Below, piece after piece: positions 50,270 to 56,640 of a DNA stretch of 64,000 nt. The notes beneath the pieces are model-generated. The model did no database searches. It was not told the origin of the DNA and worked only from the letters and a program-made list of their open reading frames with translations. Source of the stretch: Dipteris shenzhenensis. Lineage: Eukaryota; Polypodiophyta; Polypodiopsida; Gleicheniales. The stretch is taken from the NCBI GenBank assembly GCA_047967505.1, contig CM106538.1; one strand, given 5' to 3'. Both the position numbers and the translations under genes were made by a program. Numbering within the stretch: position 1 is the stretch's first letter; each line of letters starts with the position of its first letter.

Positions 50270-52547
50270 GCTCTCACTAACAAGTTGTGCTTGGCTGTAC
50301 ATAGTTGGTGGGCGCACAGTGTAGGCAATCCATGTGTGTAACATGCATCAAATCTTTGGTTTGTGAGAAGTAAATATCCTTAATGAAGTCCAATAGTCCG
50401 GACTCCGATTATTAGCTCCATATTGTCCAGATCCTATAGCAGGTGAAATGAAGTGTGTTTGAATTTATTGATTTTAACACTGGTGTTTCAAAATATTTCT
50501 TCTCCTATGCTAATGTAAATGTTATACTATGGACAGTCACATTTTTGTTTGCTTAAGGGATCACATTTTTTATAAAAGAAATTAGTGCTGCCTAAACAGC
50601 CATATAGTATCATAGATAGTTCCTCTTGTGTTCCTTCTGAAAATCTTCAGGTTGAAATGTATGATATGGCTCAGACAATCTTCAGCGGACTGAGACATTG
50701 TATGAGAACTCCTATAGACATCTGAAATTTATCACTCAAAACTATAGATGGGTGGTAATTGCAGCACATACAAGGGATATCCTCTTTATGAGGTTCTATA
50801 TTGCTAAAATATTGCATTTATATTGATGCACAAATTTTATTTATTTTTGCTCCATGATAACTGACCAGTCTACCAGAAGGATATAAATCATGTTCGCCTG
50901 CATGGAAGTTTGGATCAGGTTCACGTCATGACTGCTAAACAATGTTAACCCATAGTCTCATTTAAATTTATTTATATTCTAATTCAGCTGATGTTTGCTT
51001 AAATGAACAGGTTTTGTGCAGGAGGGGAGTTATTAGATCACATTATTGCGAGGTAAATTAAAGTTTGCTTGTAGACTAAAGAAACAAAATAGGTTTGATT
51101 CTTTTGGAGATCCAATTTTACTGTCCTTCATTTGGTTTTAATTGAAGTTTCAAAAATTTGCCCTTTTCTTGGCAGGGGAGGTAAGTATGAAGCGGAGGAT
51201 GCAAAAGCAATAGTCATGCAGATGTTGAAAGCAGTCTCCTTTATTCATTTACAAGGAGTTGTTCACCGTGACTTGAAGCCAGAGGTATGTGCTTCTGTTG
51301 AACCTTGTGATATGATGCTTGCATTCGCATCATGAACTTCCAAGTCACCTTTCACAACATGACACCTCAATGTGTTACCGATTCTTGTTTACTTCTTATC
51401 ATGAGTGATTAAATCTTATAAATATCAATGGATTCTCTAAACAGCCTATACAATTTAATCTTCAGAAATTTGCATGCTTTGTACCTTGGGAAGGTGCAAC
51501 ATATATACACACAACTCTAGAATAGTAGGGTTGTACACAACTCTGGAATAGTGGTTCTTTCATACCAGGGTTGGGGCAGGGTTGCTTTCTTATTGGATGT
51601 ACACTCATATTAGCACACTTTTCTAAGTTCAATATTTAAGACAGCACATCTTTGTTGACAGAATTTCCTTTTCAGCACCCAGGATGAAGGTTCTCTTATA
51701 AAAGCAATAGATTTTGGCCTGTCAGATTTTGTTAAACCAGGTATGATTTTTGAACTTTCATGTTCAAAATACTTTTTGAGACGAGTACACTGTCTAGGAT
51801 GTTTTTGTTCTTTTTTAACTCTTTCAGCACCCAAAATATCTTAGAATCATAATTAAATGATTACTGGAATCTGGACACAGTTCTTACAGTGTCCAATATT
51901 CCAGCCAGACTGATAATATTTACTGTCCAGCTATTTTCAGCTTACTAAAACTGTGAAAAGGCTCAAAAACCACACGTAAGTTATCAGACAGAAAGACTGA
52001 CTTGATAAATGGGATCTTGACTATTATGTGAAGTGCAGATGGGAAACTGAATGATATTGTCGGAAGTGCATATTATGTTGCACCGGAAGTTCTCCAGAAA
52101 TCATATGGTACAGAAGCAGACATTTGGAGCATAGGTGTAATTGTTTATATCCTTCTCAGTGGCAGCCGTCCATTCTGGGCACGCACGGAATCTGGAATAT
52201 TTCGTGAAGTCAAGCAAGCAGAGCCAAGTTACGATGAGATACCATGGCCATCTATTTCTCCAGAGGCAAAAGATTTTGTTAAGAAATTGCTGTGCAAAGA
52301 CCCACGCAAAAGATGGACGGCTGCTCAAGCCTTAAGTGAGAATCCGTTTCCTTTTTATATTGTTTCCTCCAATGTCATTCCAAATTCTCAGATTTGCTTA
52401 TACACCACATTTACAATTAACTGAGAAAATACATTTGCAGCTCATCCATGGCTTCGCGGAAAGCAGAAAATCCCACTGGACATGCTGACATTTAAACAAG
52501 TGAAGTCATACCTTGAAAGTTCATCACTAAGGCGGTCAGCACTAAAG
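14277..52547 (+). CDS. CRK: CDPK-related protein kinase (CRK), first seven coding exons, C-terminus outside the window
   Basis: This is a Ser/Thr kinase of the plant CDPK/SnRK superfamily. Exons 14277-14675, 39117-39247, 51011-51052, 51176-51284, 51662-51740, 52039-52335 and 52441-52547 join in frame into 388 codons; intron phases are 0, 2, 2, 0, 1, 1, 0, all with GT-AG ends. Gly2 and Cys4/Cys5 (MGQCC) fit N-myristoylation and palmitoylation, so membrane attachment is likely. The variable domain spans about 1-90 and the kinase about 95-355: glycine loop GRGHFG (102-107), Lys127, probable helix-C Glu146, HRDLKPEN with Asp223, DFG Asp244, APE 268-270. Exon 7 starts the autoinhibitory, calmodulin-binding junction (about 365-388). 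CRKs usually have about 570-600 residues, so roughly 200 with degenerate EF-hands lie beyond 64000. No key residue is missing and no stop occurs, so the gene looks functional. Confidence 0.93.
14676..17820. other. Start of CRK intron 1, no gene recognised
   Basis: About 3.1 kb of intron without a recognisable element. A loosely repeated GGTGAC/GTGACTAGGTGAC composition occurs at about 16250-16500. The longest frames (for example 16510-16797) show no known motif. Confidence 0.35.
17820..19560 (-). pseudogene. L1-type LINE, endonuclease plus N-terminal reverse transcriptase
   Basis: Read on the minus strand, the order is endonuclease then reverse transcriptase. Near 19450-19280 the frame gives [18 protein letters not shown] and then [11 protein letters not shown], the APE-type endonuclease blocks (N-V-Y-A-P and G-D-F-N). 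Near 18290-18090 it gives [20 protein letters not shown] and [15 protein letters not shown], the first RT blocks. Near 18040-17965 it gives [22 protein letters not shown] motif A with its catalytic Asp. The RT palm motifs B and C and the 3' end are absent, so the copy is truncated on its 3' side. Several stops and frameshifts make it inactive. Confidence 0.75.
19600..20590 (+). pseudogene. L1-type LINE fragment from RT motif C onward
   Basis: On the plus strand from about 19670 the frame reads [19 protein letters not shown], which is RT motif C (F-A-D-D) with its flanks. It continues with [17 protein letters not shown], typical of the region after the palm in plant L1 RT. The frame then decays. 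It cannot belong to the next fragment, because motif C here lies before that fragment's motif A. Confidence 0.6.
20590..22475 (+). mobile_element. 5'-truncated L1-type LINE with poly(A) end
   Basis: The plus strand starts within RT motif A ([20 protein letters not shown], about 20614-20680). It continues with motif B ([16 protein letters not shown], about 20785-20835) and then the post-RT region [20 protein letters not shown] (about 21210-21280) and H-x2-C-like pieces. Motif C is missing between about 20870 and 21000, which suggests an internal deletion. The copy ends in AATATAAAG and an A9 tract at about 22465-22473, as expected for target-primed reverse transcription of a polyadenylated RNA. 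A GA microsatellite follows. It lies in sense orientation within intron 1 of the kinase gene. Confidence 0.7.
22476..22502. repeat. (GA)n microsatellite
   Basis: About 12 GA repeats lie between the LINE poly(A) tract and the H+-pyrophosphatase fragment. Confidence 0.85.
22510..23135 (-). pseudogene. Vacuolar-type H+-pyrophosphatase (AVP1-like) pseudogene fragment
   Basis: Minus-strand frames, taken right to left, follow plant proton-pumping pyrophosphatase: [10 protein letters not shown] (about 23110-23085), [19 protein letters not shown] and YKIKDVK (about 23075-23000), [17 protein letters not shown] (about 23000-22950), [17 protein letters not shown] (about 22915-22863), [20 protein letters not shown] (about 22790-22730), [20 protein letters not shown] (about 22690-22630) and [19 protein letters not shown] (about 22590-22530). 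The intact enzyme is a multi-pass membrane pump that couples pyrophosphate hydrolysis to proton transport into the vacuole. This copy has many frameshifts, an internal deletion of roughly 60 codons and altered conserved positions, so it is dead. It could be a retrocopy or a captured gene fragment; no parent gene is visible here. Confidence 0.8.
23326..23750 (-). pseudogene. Very decayed LINE RT-like fragment
   Basis: A minus-strand frame near 23700-23620 reads [20 protein letters not shown], which resembles the F-x-F-G-G then V-S-S-Y-x-Y-L-G block of the second LINE family (compare about 58870-58920). Downstream frames show no clear motif. The match is short and the call is weak. Confidence 0.3.
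23750..26130 (-). mobile_element. Minus-strand 3' part of LINE family 2, with duplicated 3' UTR
   Basis: Reading leftward, frames at 26111-25854 ([17 protein letters not shown], then [14 protein letters not shown]), 25821-25636 (RKTKTMIFN, then [13 protein letters not shown]) and 25451-25227 ([20 protein letters not shown]) follow the RT motif B-C region and post-RT domain of the long LINE at 55.2-60.5 kb. The 3' end lies at about 23750 next to a GA-rich tail. The 3' UTR holds a tandem duplication of about 230 bp (23891-24120 and 24121-24350). RT motif C here keeps Y-A-D but loses the second Asp (YADF). The copy is 5' truncated and inactive. Confidence 0.7.
26130..26628. other. Intron sequence with short direct repeats
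   Basis: A (GA)n run occurs at about 26232-26251. A unit of about 60 bp containing CCAATGAGACACAAAAACAT is repeated three times in tandem at about 26390-26520. No coding signal is visible. Confidence 0.5.
26629..26946 (-). repeat. 3' LTR of element B
   Basis: This is the left member of the LTR pair, with CCTTG immediately to its left. Confidence 0.9.
27400..28180 (-). pseudogene. Copia-type gag of element B
   Basis: Minus-strand frames give [20 protein letters not shown] and [20 protein letters not shown] (about 28070-27950), [31 protein letters not shown], and the knuckle region [19 protein letters not shown] (about 27590-27530). This is the UBN2/gag_pre-type protein of Copia elements. The knuckle has lost its second Cys (Tyr instead), and stops and frameshifts occur after it, so this copy is probably dead. 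Little more than the gag tail and about 450 bp separate it from the polypurine tract, so no pol region was deleted recently from this end. Confidence 0.8.
29214..29532 (-). repeat. 5' LTR of element B
   Basis: This is the right member of the LTR pair. It is followed by CCTTG at 29533-29537. Confidence 0.9.
29870..31160 (-). mobile_element. Minus-strand 3' fragment of LINE family 2 with (GA)n tail
   Basis: Near 31130-30990 the minus strand reads [20 protein letters not shown], then EDLL and [20 protein letters not shown], then [12 protein letters not shown]. This parallels HRWFVRLGFHIDRIPPFQYS and the following C-terminal domain of the LINE at 59.3-60.0 kb. The 3' UTR follows to about 29920 and ends at a 42-bp (GA)n tract (29873-29914), which looks like the microsatellite tail of the element. 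The copy has no RT or endonuclease and is heavily 5' truncated. Confidence 0.65.
31160..31795 (-). mobile_element. Second minus-strand 3' end of LINE family 2
   Basis: The sequence from an A/G-rich tail at 31165-31200 (AAGAAAG repeats) through GACCAAAGGTACTATGAGAC matches the 3' end of the LINE at about 60430-60490 read in reverse. It lies directly beside the previous copy and in the same orientation. It contains only 3' UTR-like sequence. Confidence 0.5.
31799..32571 (-). pseudogene. Gypsy copy B, protease C-terminus and RT stub (left of nested element)
   Basis: On the minus strand the frame resumes after the nested LTR element with [15 protein letters not shown] (about 32570-32520), the C-terminal strand of a retroviral-type aspartic protease (L-L-G-R-P). 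It then passes an acidic linker with [18 protein letters not shown] to [17 protein letters not shown] (about 32090-32040), the F-G-L-C-N block of Gypsy reverse transcriptase. The rest of RT, RNase H and integrase are absent. The last 80 residues are an acidic Asp/Thr/Asn-rich repeat with no known domain. The element therefore ends in an internal deletion. Confidence 0.65.
32572..32919 (-). repeat. 3' LTR of the nested TRIM/LARD-like element
   Basis: This 348-bp repeat has CATAT on its left side. Confidence 0.9.
34825..35172 (-). repeat. 5' LTR of the nested TRIM/LARD-like element
   Basis: This 348-bp repeat is followed by CATAT and abuts the primer-binding site at 34813-34824. Confidence 0.9.
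35173..38000 (-). pseudogene. Gypsy copy B, gag and protease N-terminus
   Basis: The minus-strand order is: a Pro/Ser/Thr-rich N-terminus (37999-37475); the gag core [20 protein letters not shown], then [19 protein letters not shown] and [14 protein letters not shown] (about 37460-37230); a coiled Gln/Glu linker; two zinc knuckles (about 36440-36360), the first with its first Cys changed to Tyr, the second, [14 protein letters not shown], intact; and protease (about 35420-35173) with [17 protein letters not shown]. Asp-Gly-Gly replaces the usual Asp-Ser/Thr-Gly, a variant also known in some plant Gypsy lineages. Protease is interrupted at 35172 by the nested LTR element and resumes at 32571. 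Frameshifts separate the blocks. The copy ends at about 38000 against a Copia relic, with no LTR seen. Confidence 0.75.
38000..38420 (-). pseudogene. Copia protease and pre-integrase relic
   Basis: The minus strand reads [20 protein letters not shown] (about 38360-38300), the Copia aspartic protease with its catalytic D-S-G-A. It continues with [20 protein letters not shown] (about 38232-38175), then [11 protein letters not shown] and DDQCRIKD. This is the standard Copia order of protease and the segment leading to the gag_pre-integrase domain. A stop lies between the two parts. It is the only trace in intron 1 of a Copia element with pol, possibly a decayed autonomous relative of the gag-only elements. 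Confidence 0.75.
38420..39116. other. 3' end of CRK intron 1
   Basis: AT-rich intron sequence with an (AC)n microsatellite at about 38912-38935. The acceptor ATGCAG|ATG is at 39116/39117. No gene is visible. Confidence 0.5.
39117..39247 (+). CDS. CRK: CRK exon 2 (codons 134-176 and part of 177)
   Basis: This exon encodes [20 protein letters not shown], then [20 protein letters not shown] and ME. This is helix C with the probable salt-bridge Glu146 and strands 4-5. The acceptor is GCAG|ATG and the donor GA|GTAAGA, phase 2. It is an isolated 131-bp exon with a 24.4-kb intron before it and an 11.8-kb intron after it. Confidence 0.93.
39452..39893. repeat. Tandem duplication of about 220 bp in CRK intron 2
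   Basis: Two copies, 39452-39683 and 39684-39893, both start GATGTCTTAAGTCTTCCAAG and share TTAAACCATAGAG and CTTGCTGGTTTAT. They differ by scattered changes and small gaps, so the duplication is old. They start about 200 bp after exon 2. No coding content. Confidence 0.85.
39900..40600. other. Intron 2, no recognised feature
   Basis: Only a C-rich tract (about 40241-40253) stands out. No gene or repeat end is clear. Confidence 0.3.
40600..43298 (+). mobile_element. Decayed plus-strand Copia element with integrase relic
   Basis: A probable LTR end, GTTAACA at about 41089-41095, is followed by TGGTCATCAGAGCC, an initiator tRNA-Met primer site with one inserted base. Its 5' boundary is not clear. 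A repetitive AC/CA-rich leader follows, then CCACGTCA-like repeats (42170-42370). From 42534 the frame reads [14 protein letters not shown] (gag_pre-integrase). Near 42890-42915 it reads CDNGGEN, the integrase D-N-G-G-E block, and later TPEQHGV. It ends with [10 protein letters not shown] at 43298, where a different LTR begins. Many stops. Gag, protease and RT are missing. Confidence 0.6.
42170..42400 (+). repeat. Degenerate CCAC(G/A)TCA repeats
   Basis: Repeats such as GCCACGTCACC, GCCACATCATC and GCCACCTCA occur every 12-25 bases and end with CAGTGCTTCATAAGCACACT. This parallels the right flank of the array at 6944-7335 (CAGAGCTTCACTGGCACACC). The two are therefore copies of the same transposon-internal repeat. 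Confidence 0.65.
43299..44362 (+). mobile_element. 5' end of gag-only-type LTR element F (LTR plus leader, truncated)
   Basis: The LTR at 43299-43640 starts TGTTAGAATATGAAGCCAAG and ends TGCCTTCA. TGGTATCAAAGC, a one-base variant of the initiator tRNA-Met primer site, follows at 43643-43654. The insertion point is inside the Copia integrase relic after a Lys-Ala-Tyr codon run. About 0.7 kb of leader follows with no recognisable gag, and then the minus-strand element C starts. I see no 3' LTR for this copy. LTR start and end match those of elements B-E. Confidence 0.7.
44363..47001 (-). mobile_element. Gag-only Copia-type LTR retrotransposon C (2.6 kb)
   Basis: LTRs lie at 44363-44669 and 46678-47001; the left one lacks a short GA-rich segment. 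On the minus strand the primer site TGGTATCAGAGC (complement of 46664-46675) follows the right LTR, and a purine tract ending in ATGGGGGGG precedes the left one. The 2.0-kb interior carries gag and nothing of pol. The five-base flanks, CTTCC on the left and CATGC on the right, do not match, so the element may have recombined with a relative or a flank may have been lost. Confidence 0.88.
45075..45982 (-). pseudogene. Copia-type gag of element C
   Basis: The minus-strand frames give [20 protein letters not shown], then [40 protein letters not shown] and [20 protein letters not shown] (45931-45593). Next come [20 protein letters not shown] and [16 protein letters not shown] (from 45586), and then [19 protein letters not shown] with an intact C-x2-C-x4-H-x4-C knuckle (about 45300-45250). 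A stop and a frameshift lie between these blocks, so the protein is interrupted. The acidic C-terminal tail ends shortly after, with no protease domain. Gag forms the particle and binds RNA by the knuckle. Confidence 0.85.
47002..47461. other. Intron 2 segment between elements C and D
   Basis: No recognisable coding or repeat structure. There is a short C8 run at about 47085-47092. It may be the continuation of the sequence into which C inserted, but the left flank of C does not resemble it. Confidence 0.3.
48191..49102 (+). pseudogene. Copia-type gag of element D, near full length with two stops
   Basis: One frame runs from ATG 48191 to TGA 49102 (304 codons), broken only by TGA near 48360 and TAG near 48457. 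It starts [20 protein letters not shown] and [20 protein letters not shown], continues through [34 protein letters not shown] and [20 protein letters not shown], and has an intact knuckle, [14 protein letters not shown] (about 48878-48920). It ends in an acidic tail, [10 protein letters not shown], then a stop. The UBN2-type gag builds virus-like particles and binds RNA. The clean stop after the acidic tail and the absence of any protease frame indicate a gag-only gene, not a truncated polyprotein. Confidence 0.88.
49567..49889 (+). repeat. 3' LTR of element D
   Basis: It matches 47462-47772 closely apart from a short insertion near ATACATTTGACAC and a first-base change from T to C. Confidence 0.88.
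49890..51010. other. 3' part of CRK intron 2
   Basis: It contains a (CT)n microsatellite of about 47 bp (50219-50265). The rest is AT-rich with no gene seen. The acceptor AACAG|G is at 51010/51011. Confidence 0.5.
51011..51052 (+). CDS. CRK: CRK exon 3 (42 bp, codons 177-191)
   Basis: This micro-exon encodes (E)[13 protein letters not shown](R), the hinge and the G-G-E-L-L-D motif at the start of helix D. It is bounded by AACAG|G and AG|GTAAAT and phased 2 on both sides. It is too short to find by open reading frame length and was placed by homology and frame. Confidence 0.92.
51176..51284 (+). CDS. CRK: CRK exon 4 (codons 192-227)
   Basis: It encodes [20 protein letters not shown], then [16 protein letters not shown]. 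The catalytic loop HRD has Asp223. The donor is GAG|GTATGT, phase 0. Confidence 0.94.
51662..51740 (+). CDS. CRK: CRK exon 5 (codons 228-253)
   Basis: It encodes [20 protein letters not shown], then SDFVKP. The D-F-G motif (Asp244) binds Mg-ATP. The acceptor is GACAG|AAT and the donor G|GTATGA, phase 1. Confidence 0.93.
52039..52335 (+). CDS. CRK: CRK exon 6 (codons 254-353)
   Basis: It encodes the activation segment [16 protein letters not shown], the C-lobe [20 protein letters not shown], then [15 protein letters not shown], and ends [12 protein letters not shown]. The segment matches the CRK family more closely than classical CDPKs (RPFWAR and E-S-G-I-F-R are CRK-type). The donor is A|GTGAGA. 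Confidence 0.95.
52441..52547 (+). CDS. CRK: CRK exon 7 (codons 353-388)
   Basis: It encodes [20 protein letters not shown], then [16 protein letters not shown]. This is the end of the kinase domain (HPWL) and the start of the basic junction helix that in CRKs is autoinhibitory and binds calmodulin. The donor is AAG|GTAATC, phase 0. The following exon is not found before 64000. Confidence 0.92.
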
Positions 52548-53160
52548 GTAATCAGGCTATTTGATTTCAGAGGATGCCTTCTAATTTGTCTTTTGAGATT
52601 GAATGCCGCAGCTACATGCTCTTCCATGTCCTTAATGCGACATAAAATACTATTTCTTCCCCATGTGTGTTGACCATATTCTTTCACAACCTCCTAACCA
52701 TTTGAGTCTTGTATCATCGAAAACATACTCCCTAAGCATATACCGCAAAATTTTAAAACCATACTTGTTGTAGGCCTTGTGGAGAATGGAGTAGAAGAGA
52801 CCTAAATGGGGATTAAGGAGGAGAGTTCCATGTGGCATAGGAGTTCTCCCACATATGATGGGTTGTAAAGAGGCCTTGGGGAAGTGGCCATACTCATATT
52901 TGAAAGGGATCTTTGATTGGGGAATATCTATAAAGAAAGTTCTTGGAGACAAATAAAACAATACTGAAGACTAATGATAGCTGAAGAAGAAATATATATC
53001 ACAAAAGGAACTCAATACAAGAGAAGATATGAGAGAGAAGCTTTGGAGGGAGCAAACATCAATCCTCCAGGGAAGGCAACTGTAGTGGACTTCTGCACTA
53101 GCTCCACAAGTTGGAACTGAACCAGATCTGAGACAGCAAACTGATGCAAGGGTTGCTGCA
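52548..53160. other. Start of CRK intron 7
   Basis: It includes a minus-strand open frame of 103 codons (52650-52961) rich in aromatic residues (MFYLSPRTFFIDIPQSKI at its start). I do not recognise it and no start or promoter context supports it as a gene. It may be a transposon fragment. Confidence 0.3.
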
Positions 53161-53430
53161 GATCTGGAATAAAAAGAACAGTATCTGGAGCAGAAGTTGG
53201 GGGCAGATCTGGAGCAGAAGTTGGGGACAGATCTGGAGCTGGAAGGAGGGACAGATCTGGAGCAAGAAGGAGGGACAGATCTGGTGCAGGAAGAAGGCAG
53301 ATCTGGAGCTGGAAGAGGAGGCAGAAGAGGAGGCAGCCAGGAGGCAGAAGAGAAGACAGAAGAGAAGGCAGAAGAGGAGGCAGCCAGGAGGCAGAAGAGG
53401 AGGCAGCAGCTCAGGGTGTACAGGGACCTC
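53160..53430. repeat. Purine-rich minisatellite
   Basis: Units such as CAGATCTGGAGCAGAAG-TTGGGGA and then GGAGGCAGAAGA repeat imperfectly over about 270 bp, changing from a roughly 30-bp to a 12-15-bp period. The frames through it (W-S-R-S-W-G-Q-I type repeats) are composition effects. Confidence 0.7.
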
Positions 53431-53468
53431 AGGAGCACAAGATGTGAAGGAGCACCTAGGCCCCCCCC

Positions 53469-53625
53469 TTTAAATAGGGAAGGGCCAGTCGGTCAACCAG
53501 CTGGTCGGCCAGCTGGTCGGCCCAGATCTGGCCAATCTGGCCAGTCTGGTCGGCCAGATTTTGACCGACCAGGTCAGTCTGGTCGGCCAGTTTTTGGTCG
53601 GCCAGAATGTGGCCAGTTGTGGCCT
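53469..53625. repeat. Array of palindromic GGTCGGCCAG units
   Basis: About ten copies or near copies of GGTCGGCCAG/CTGGCC in about 140 bp, preceded by TTTAAATAGG. The units contain GGCC palindromes on both strands, so the region could fold strongly. It may be part of an LTR or leader; function unknown. Confidence 0.6.
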
Positions 53626-53629
53626 CCGA

Positions 53630-54890
53630 TCCTAGGCTCTTCAGGAGCCTGTTTTTGACAGGGTTTTGGTTTTGATTTTTGTCCTGACGGAGATTCACCT
53701 GTGGCGTTTTTTTTTACCTGTAATTTATCAGACCTTTGCGCCAGTTTGGCCTTTGATTATCCTGTCCTCTAGAGTTGGAGATTGCCTGGCTTAACAATAT
53801 CATCTCCATTTTTTAGCCTTATCTCGTTGGTGTCTCTTTTATCAAGTAGAGTTCATGCTTTGTAGGTTGCTTTACCCTAGGGCCTATGACAGTTTGGCAA
53901 TCTTGTTGGGGAGGGGTTGAGTTCTTACTCCCCCTCACCATTTCTCCTCATGCATCTCTATTCGTTTCCCCTCCACGGCGTGTTGGTTGACCTTATCCTC
54001 CTCTCCTTCTCCATGTGAACCTGCAATTCCCCCCTCTTTTTCGGCTCTCTTCTCCCCTCTGCTACATTCTCCTTCCTCTTTCTTGAATCCTAGAAATGGT
54101 GTCTAGCTTGGTTGGGGATGTTATAGATGGTGGGAAGGAGAAGTCCTTCTTGGTTTGGTTGATGTAGAGGGGCTGATAGGGCAGGAGCACTTCCCCCATC
54201 TGGTGGCAATGTCCTTGGAGTGGAGGGATGGCAGGGGCAGCCCCCTCTGTGTCGTGACTGTAGCAAGCATGTTCCTGCTGGAAGATCACATGAAGACTCG
54301 CCTTGGGAGTTGAGAGTTGTACGACATGCTGTTGCCTGCTATTGATGATACGCCATCACTCCTGAACTTGCACTTGGAGAATTCTGCCATCGCTTAGATC
54401 TGTGTGGTCATTTGGAGGAGGATATCCCATCGTTTTTTCTTGCACCTGGGATGAACATTGTTTAGCCGATCGATACCATTTGAACGTTGTTTCAAGGGGC
54501 CAGTTCATAGATAGTTGTGGTGCTTCAAAATAAACGTCGGTGGATTCAAGCGTGTTGCCTCTGGCGATGAGAAGAATATAGGTGATGATCTTGTGAACAC
54601 CCAAGCGTGCTGCCTCTGGCGATGAGAAGGAAATAGGCGATGATCTTGTAAACACCCGGGCGACAAAATTCAGATATCATGGCTACCCTATCATCTCCAG
54701 TTAGTCGTCTCCTCCAACGTTTCATTTCTGAGAAAATGTTGCTCTTGACAAGTTGACCCGTTCCTGAAGTACTCTCTACTTGCTTCGGCTTCTTATTTTC
54801 TGAAATTTCCCTTTCTCCTCTACAAAATCGATAGTGAGGACAAATTTGATGCACTAGCTCCTCACTTTTTGGGGCTTTTTTCAATTTCAT
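53630..54890. other. Intron 7 segment with a 55-bp tandem duplication
   Basis: Two tandem copies, 54550-54604 and 54605-54659, both start GCGTGxTGCCTCTGGCGATG. Otherwise no recognised gene or element end. Confidence 0.4.
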
Positions 54891-54899
54891 TCTCTTCTC

Positions 54900-55175
54900 G
54901 ACTAGTCTCGTCTACTACCCCCTGCTCTCTCTGCTACCCCCTCCGTATCCGTACCCCCTCGCTACTCCCTCTACTACCCCCTGCTCTCTCTCCCGCTACC
55001 CCCTGCTCTCTCTGCTACCCCCTCGCTACCCCCTCCACTACCCCCTCGCTACCCCTCTCTCTCCCCTGCTACGCCCCCACTACCCCTCCCCCTCCGCTAC
55101 CCCCCCCCGGGCCGGCTACCCCCTCTGCTACCCCCGCTACCCCCTCGTTACCCCTCGCTCAGCCCCCCCCCCCTT
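54900..55175 (+). repeat. C-rich CTACCCCCT tandem repeats before the LINE
   Basis: About 275 bp of variable CTACCCCCTGCTCTCT and CTACCCCCTCG units on a nearly pure pyrimidine strand. It ends just upstream of the LINE and may be part of its 5' UTR or promoter. Confidence 0.7.
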
Positions 55176-55201
55176 CTCGTTTTTTATTTATTTTTTAAAA
55201 A

Positions 55202-55241
55202 GGTCGGAGCTGCAAGCGGGGGTTCTCCAACAGCTCCGACC
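55202..55241 (+). other. Perfect 11-bp hairpin at the LINE 5' end
   Basis: GGTCGGAGCTG at 55202-55212 pairs with CAGCTCCGACC at 55231-55241 around an 18-nt loop. It may be a structured 5' UTR element of the LINE RNA. Confidence 0.6.
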
Positions 55242-55355
55242 TGCTGCAATCCCTTGTTTGCCCGCTGCTGCCTCCCCCATAATGAAGGGAACATGGGGAT
55301 GAGGACAGGAGACTAGGCGGGAGACCCTTTGGTCCAAATTTGCATACGCGTGGAG

Positions 55356-56640
55356 ATGGGGAAGGGGAATGGTGACAAGGTGAAAACACAAAAGCAACTC
55401 AATCTGGAGGACTTCAACAAACGCAGCAACCGGAGCGGTTTGACAGTAGACAACACTGCGGCCCAGAAGAAAGGGGCCCACCCAAAGCCCATGCCGCTCA
55501 CCACATCCTCGACCTCCATGGTTACCACCACTATTTCACCACCATCATCCGCCTTATCATCTATGCCACCTCTCTCCTCCCCCTCTCCTGCATCATCATC
55601 ACAGGTCTCCTCGCCAATAGCCTCACCATTGGCCCCACCGACCACGGCTCCACATTACTTTCCCCTCGTATCACCTCTACCTCTCAGTCAACCACCCTTC
55701 ATCACCTCATCTAGCCTCGCTACTCCTACATACCACTCCCCTGCCCAAATCATGCTGTCCCCACCCTCAATACAACCTCAACAGCCCACCTTCATTCCAA
55801 CCCCTCTCGAGATCCAATTCCCACCTGGACCAGGACATCTTAGGCCCCCACCAGATGCTTGGGACTCCCTATTGGCTGAGATACATAGCATCCGGGCCCG
55901 TCAGGCAGAGCTGACACATTACACCCAGGAGCAGGCCCAATACACCTAGGAGCAGGCCCGCATTATACACGAGCAGGGCACCCTTATCCAGGGACTCAGG
56001 CACGACATCACACAACTTCGAGAGGAGCTCGGGACCCTCAGAGCAGCGCTTGGAGAGACCCCAGTCATAGAGATGGAGGCACAGATAGCTACGATACAGC
56101 CGGCTATAGCAGAGACGACTAGATGGGTAGACGTGGCGAAACGGGAGCCCGCAAAGGCAACCGTTTCAGCCGCTATATAGGAGCAGCAGCAGAGGGCTTC
56201 GAAGCCCCTCAACATCCGGGTACGAGGGATCACGCGAGACAGCACCAACACCACTATGACGCCCATGGAGGAGGTGATCACCTTTGTGACCACTACCATG
56301 GGGGTCCTCGACCATGGCATAGAGGGAGCATGGCGTGTTGGGAGAGATCCCAACCGAGAGCAGCCCCTAGTCATTCGCTTCAGAGATTCACATGCTCGAC
56401 TAGCGCCACTCCGACACCGAGCCGCTCTACGAGAGCATCCCACCTTGTCCATGGACTTGACACCACTATAGATCGAGGAGCAACAAGTTCTTCTACAGCA
56501 GCGGGATGTTGCCCACAAGGAGGGGAAATGGGCCATGGTCCGAGATGGTAGGTTGTTGACCGGCACCCATCGGGCTCCCACCCGTATCCCCTAGAGGGAC
56601 AGGGCCTATGAGACTCAGCTTTCCGAGACCCTAGATTGCA
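55356..56640 (+). pseudogene. ORF1-like RNA-binding region of the LINE
   Basis: From ATG 55356 (MGKGNGDKVKTQKQLNLEDF) the frame encodes a Ser/Thr/Pro-rich N-terminus (about 170 residues), then a coiled coil (AEIHSIRARQAELTHYTQEQ, EQGTLIQGLRHDITQLREEL). An RRM-like segment follows: NIRVRGITRD, VLDHGIEGAWRVGRDPN, QPLVIRFRDSHARLAPLRHR. This order resembles L1 ORF1p, a trimeric chaperone that coats LINE RNA. The same frame continues without a shift into the endonuclease. TAG stops occur at 55947-55949, 56178-56180, 56469-56471 and 56592-56594; one of them could be a natural ORF1 end. Confidence 0.65.

Noticed and set aside
52650-52961. 103-codon minus-strand frame in CRK intron 7
   Set aside because: It is fairly long and not low-complexity, but I recognise no family, and it lacks promoter, splice or neighbour support.
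53197-53658. 153-codon Glu/Gly-rich plus-strand frame
   Set aside because: It is produced by the purine minisatellite and the GGTCGGCCAG array.
56123-56581. Plus 142-codon and minus 211-codon open frames over the LINE ORF1 region
   Set aside because: They are shadows of the high-GC coding frame that starts at 55356.
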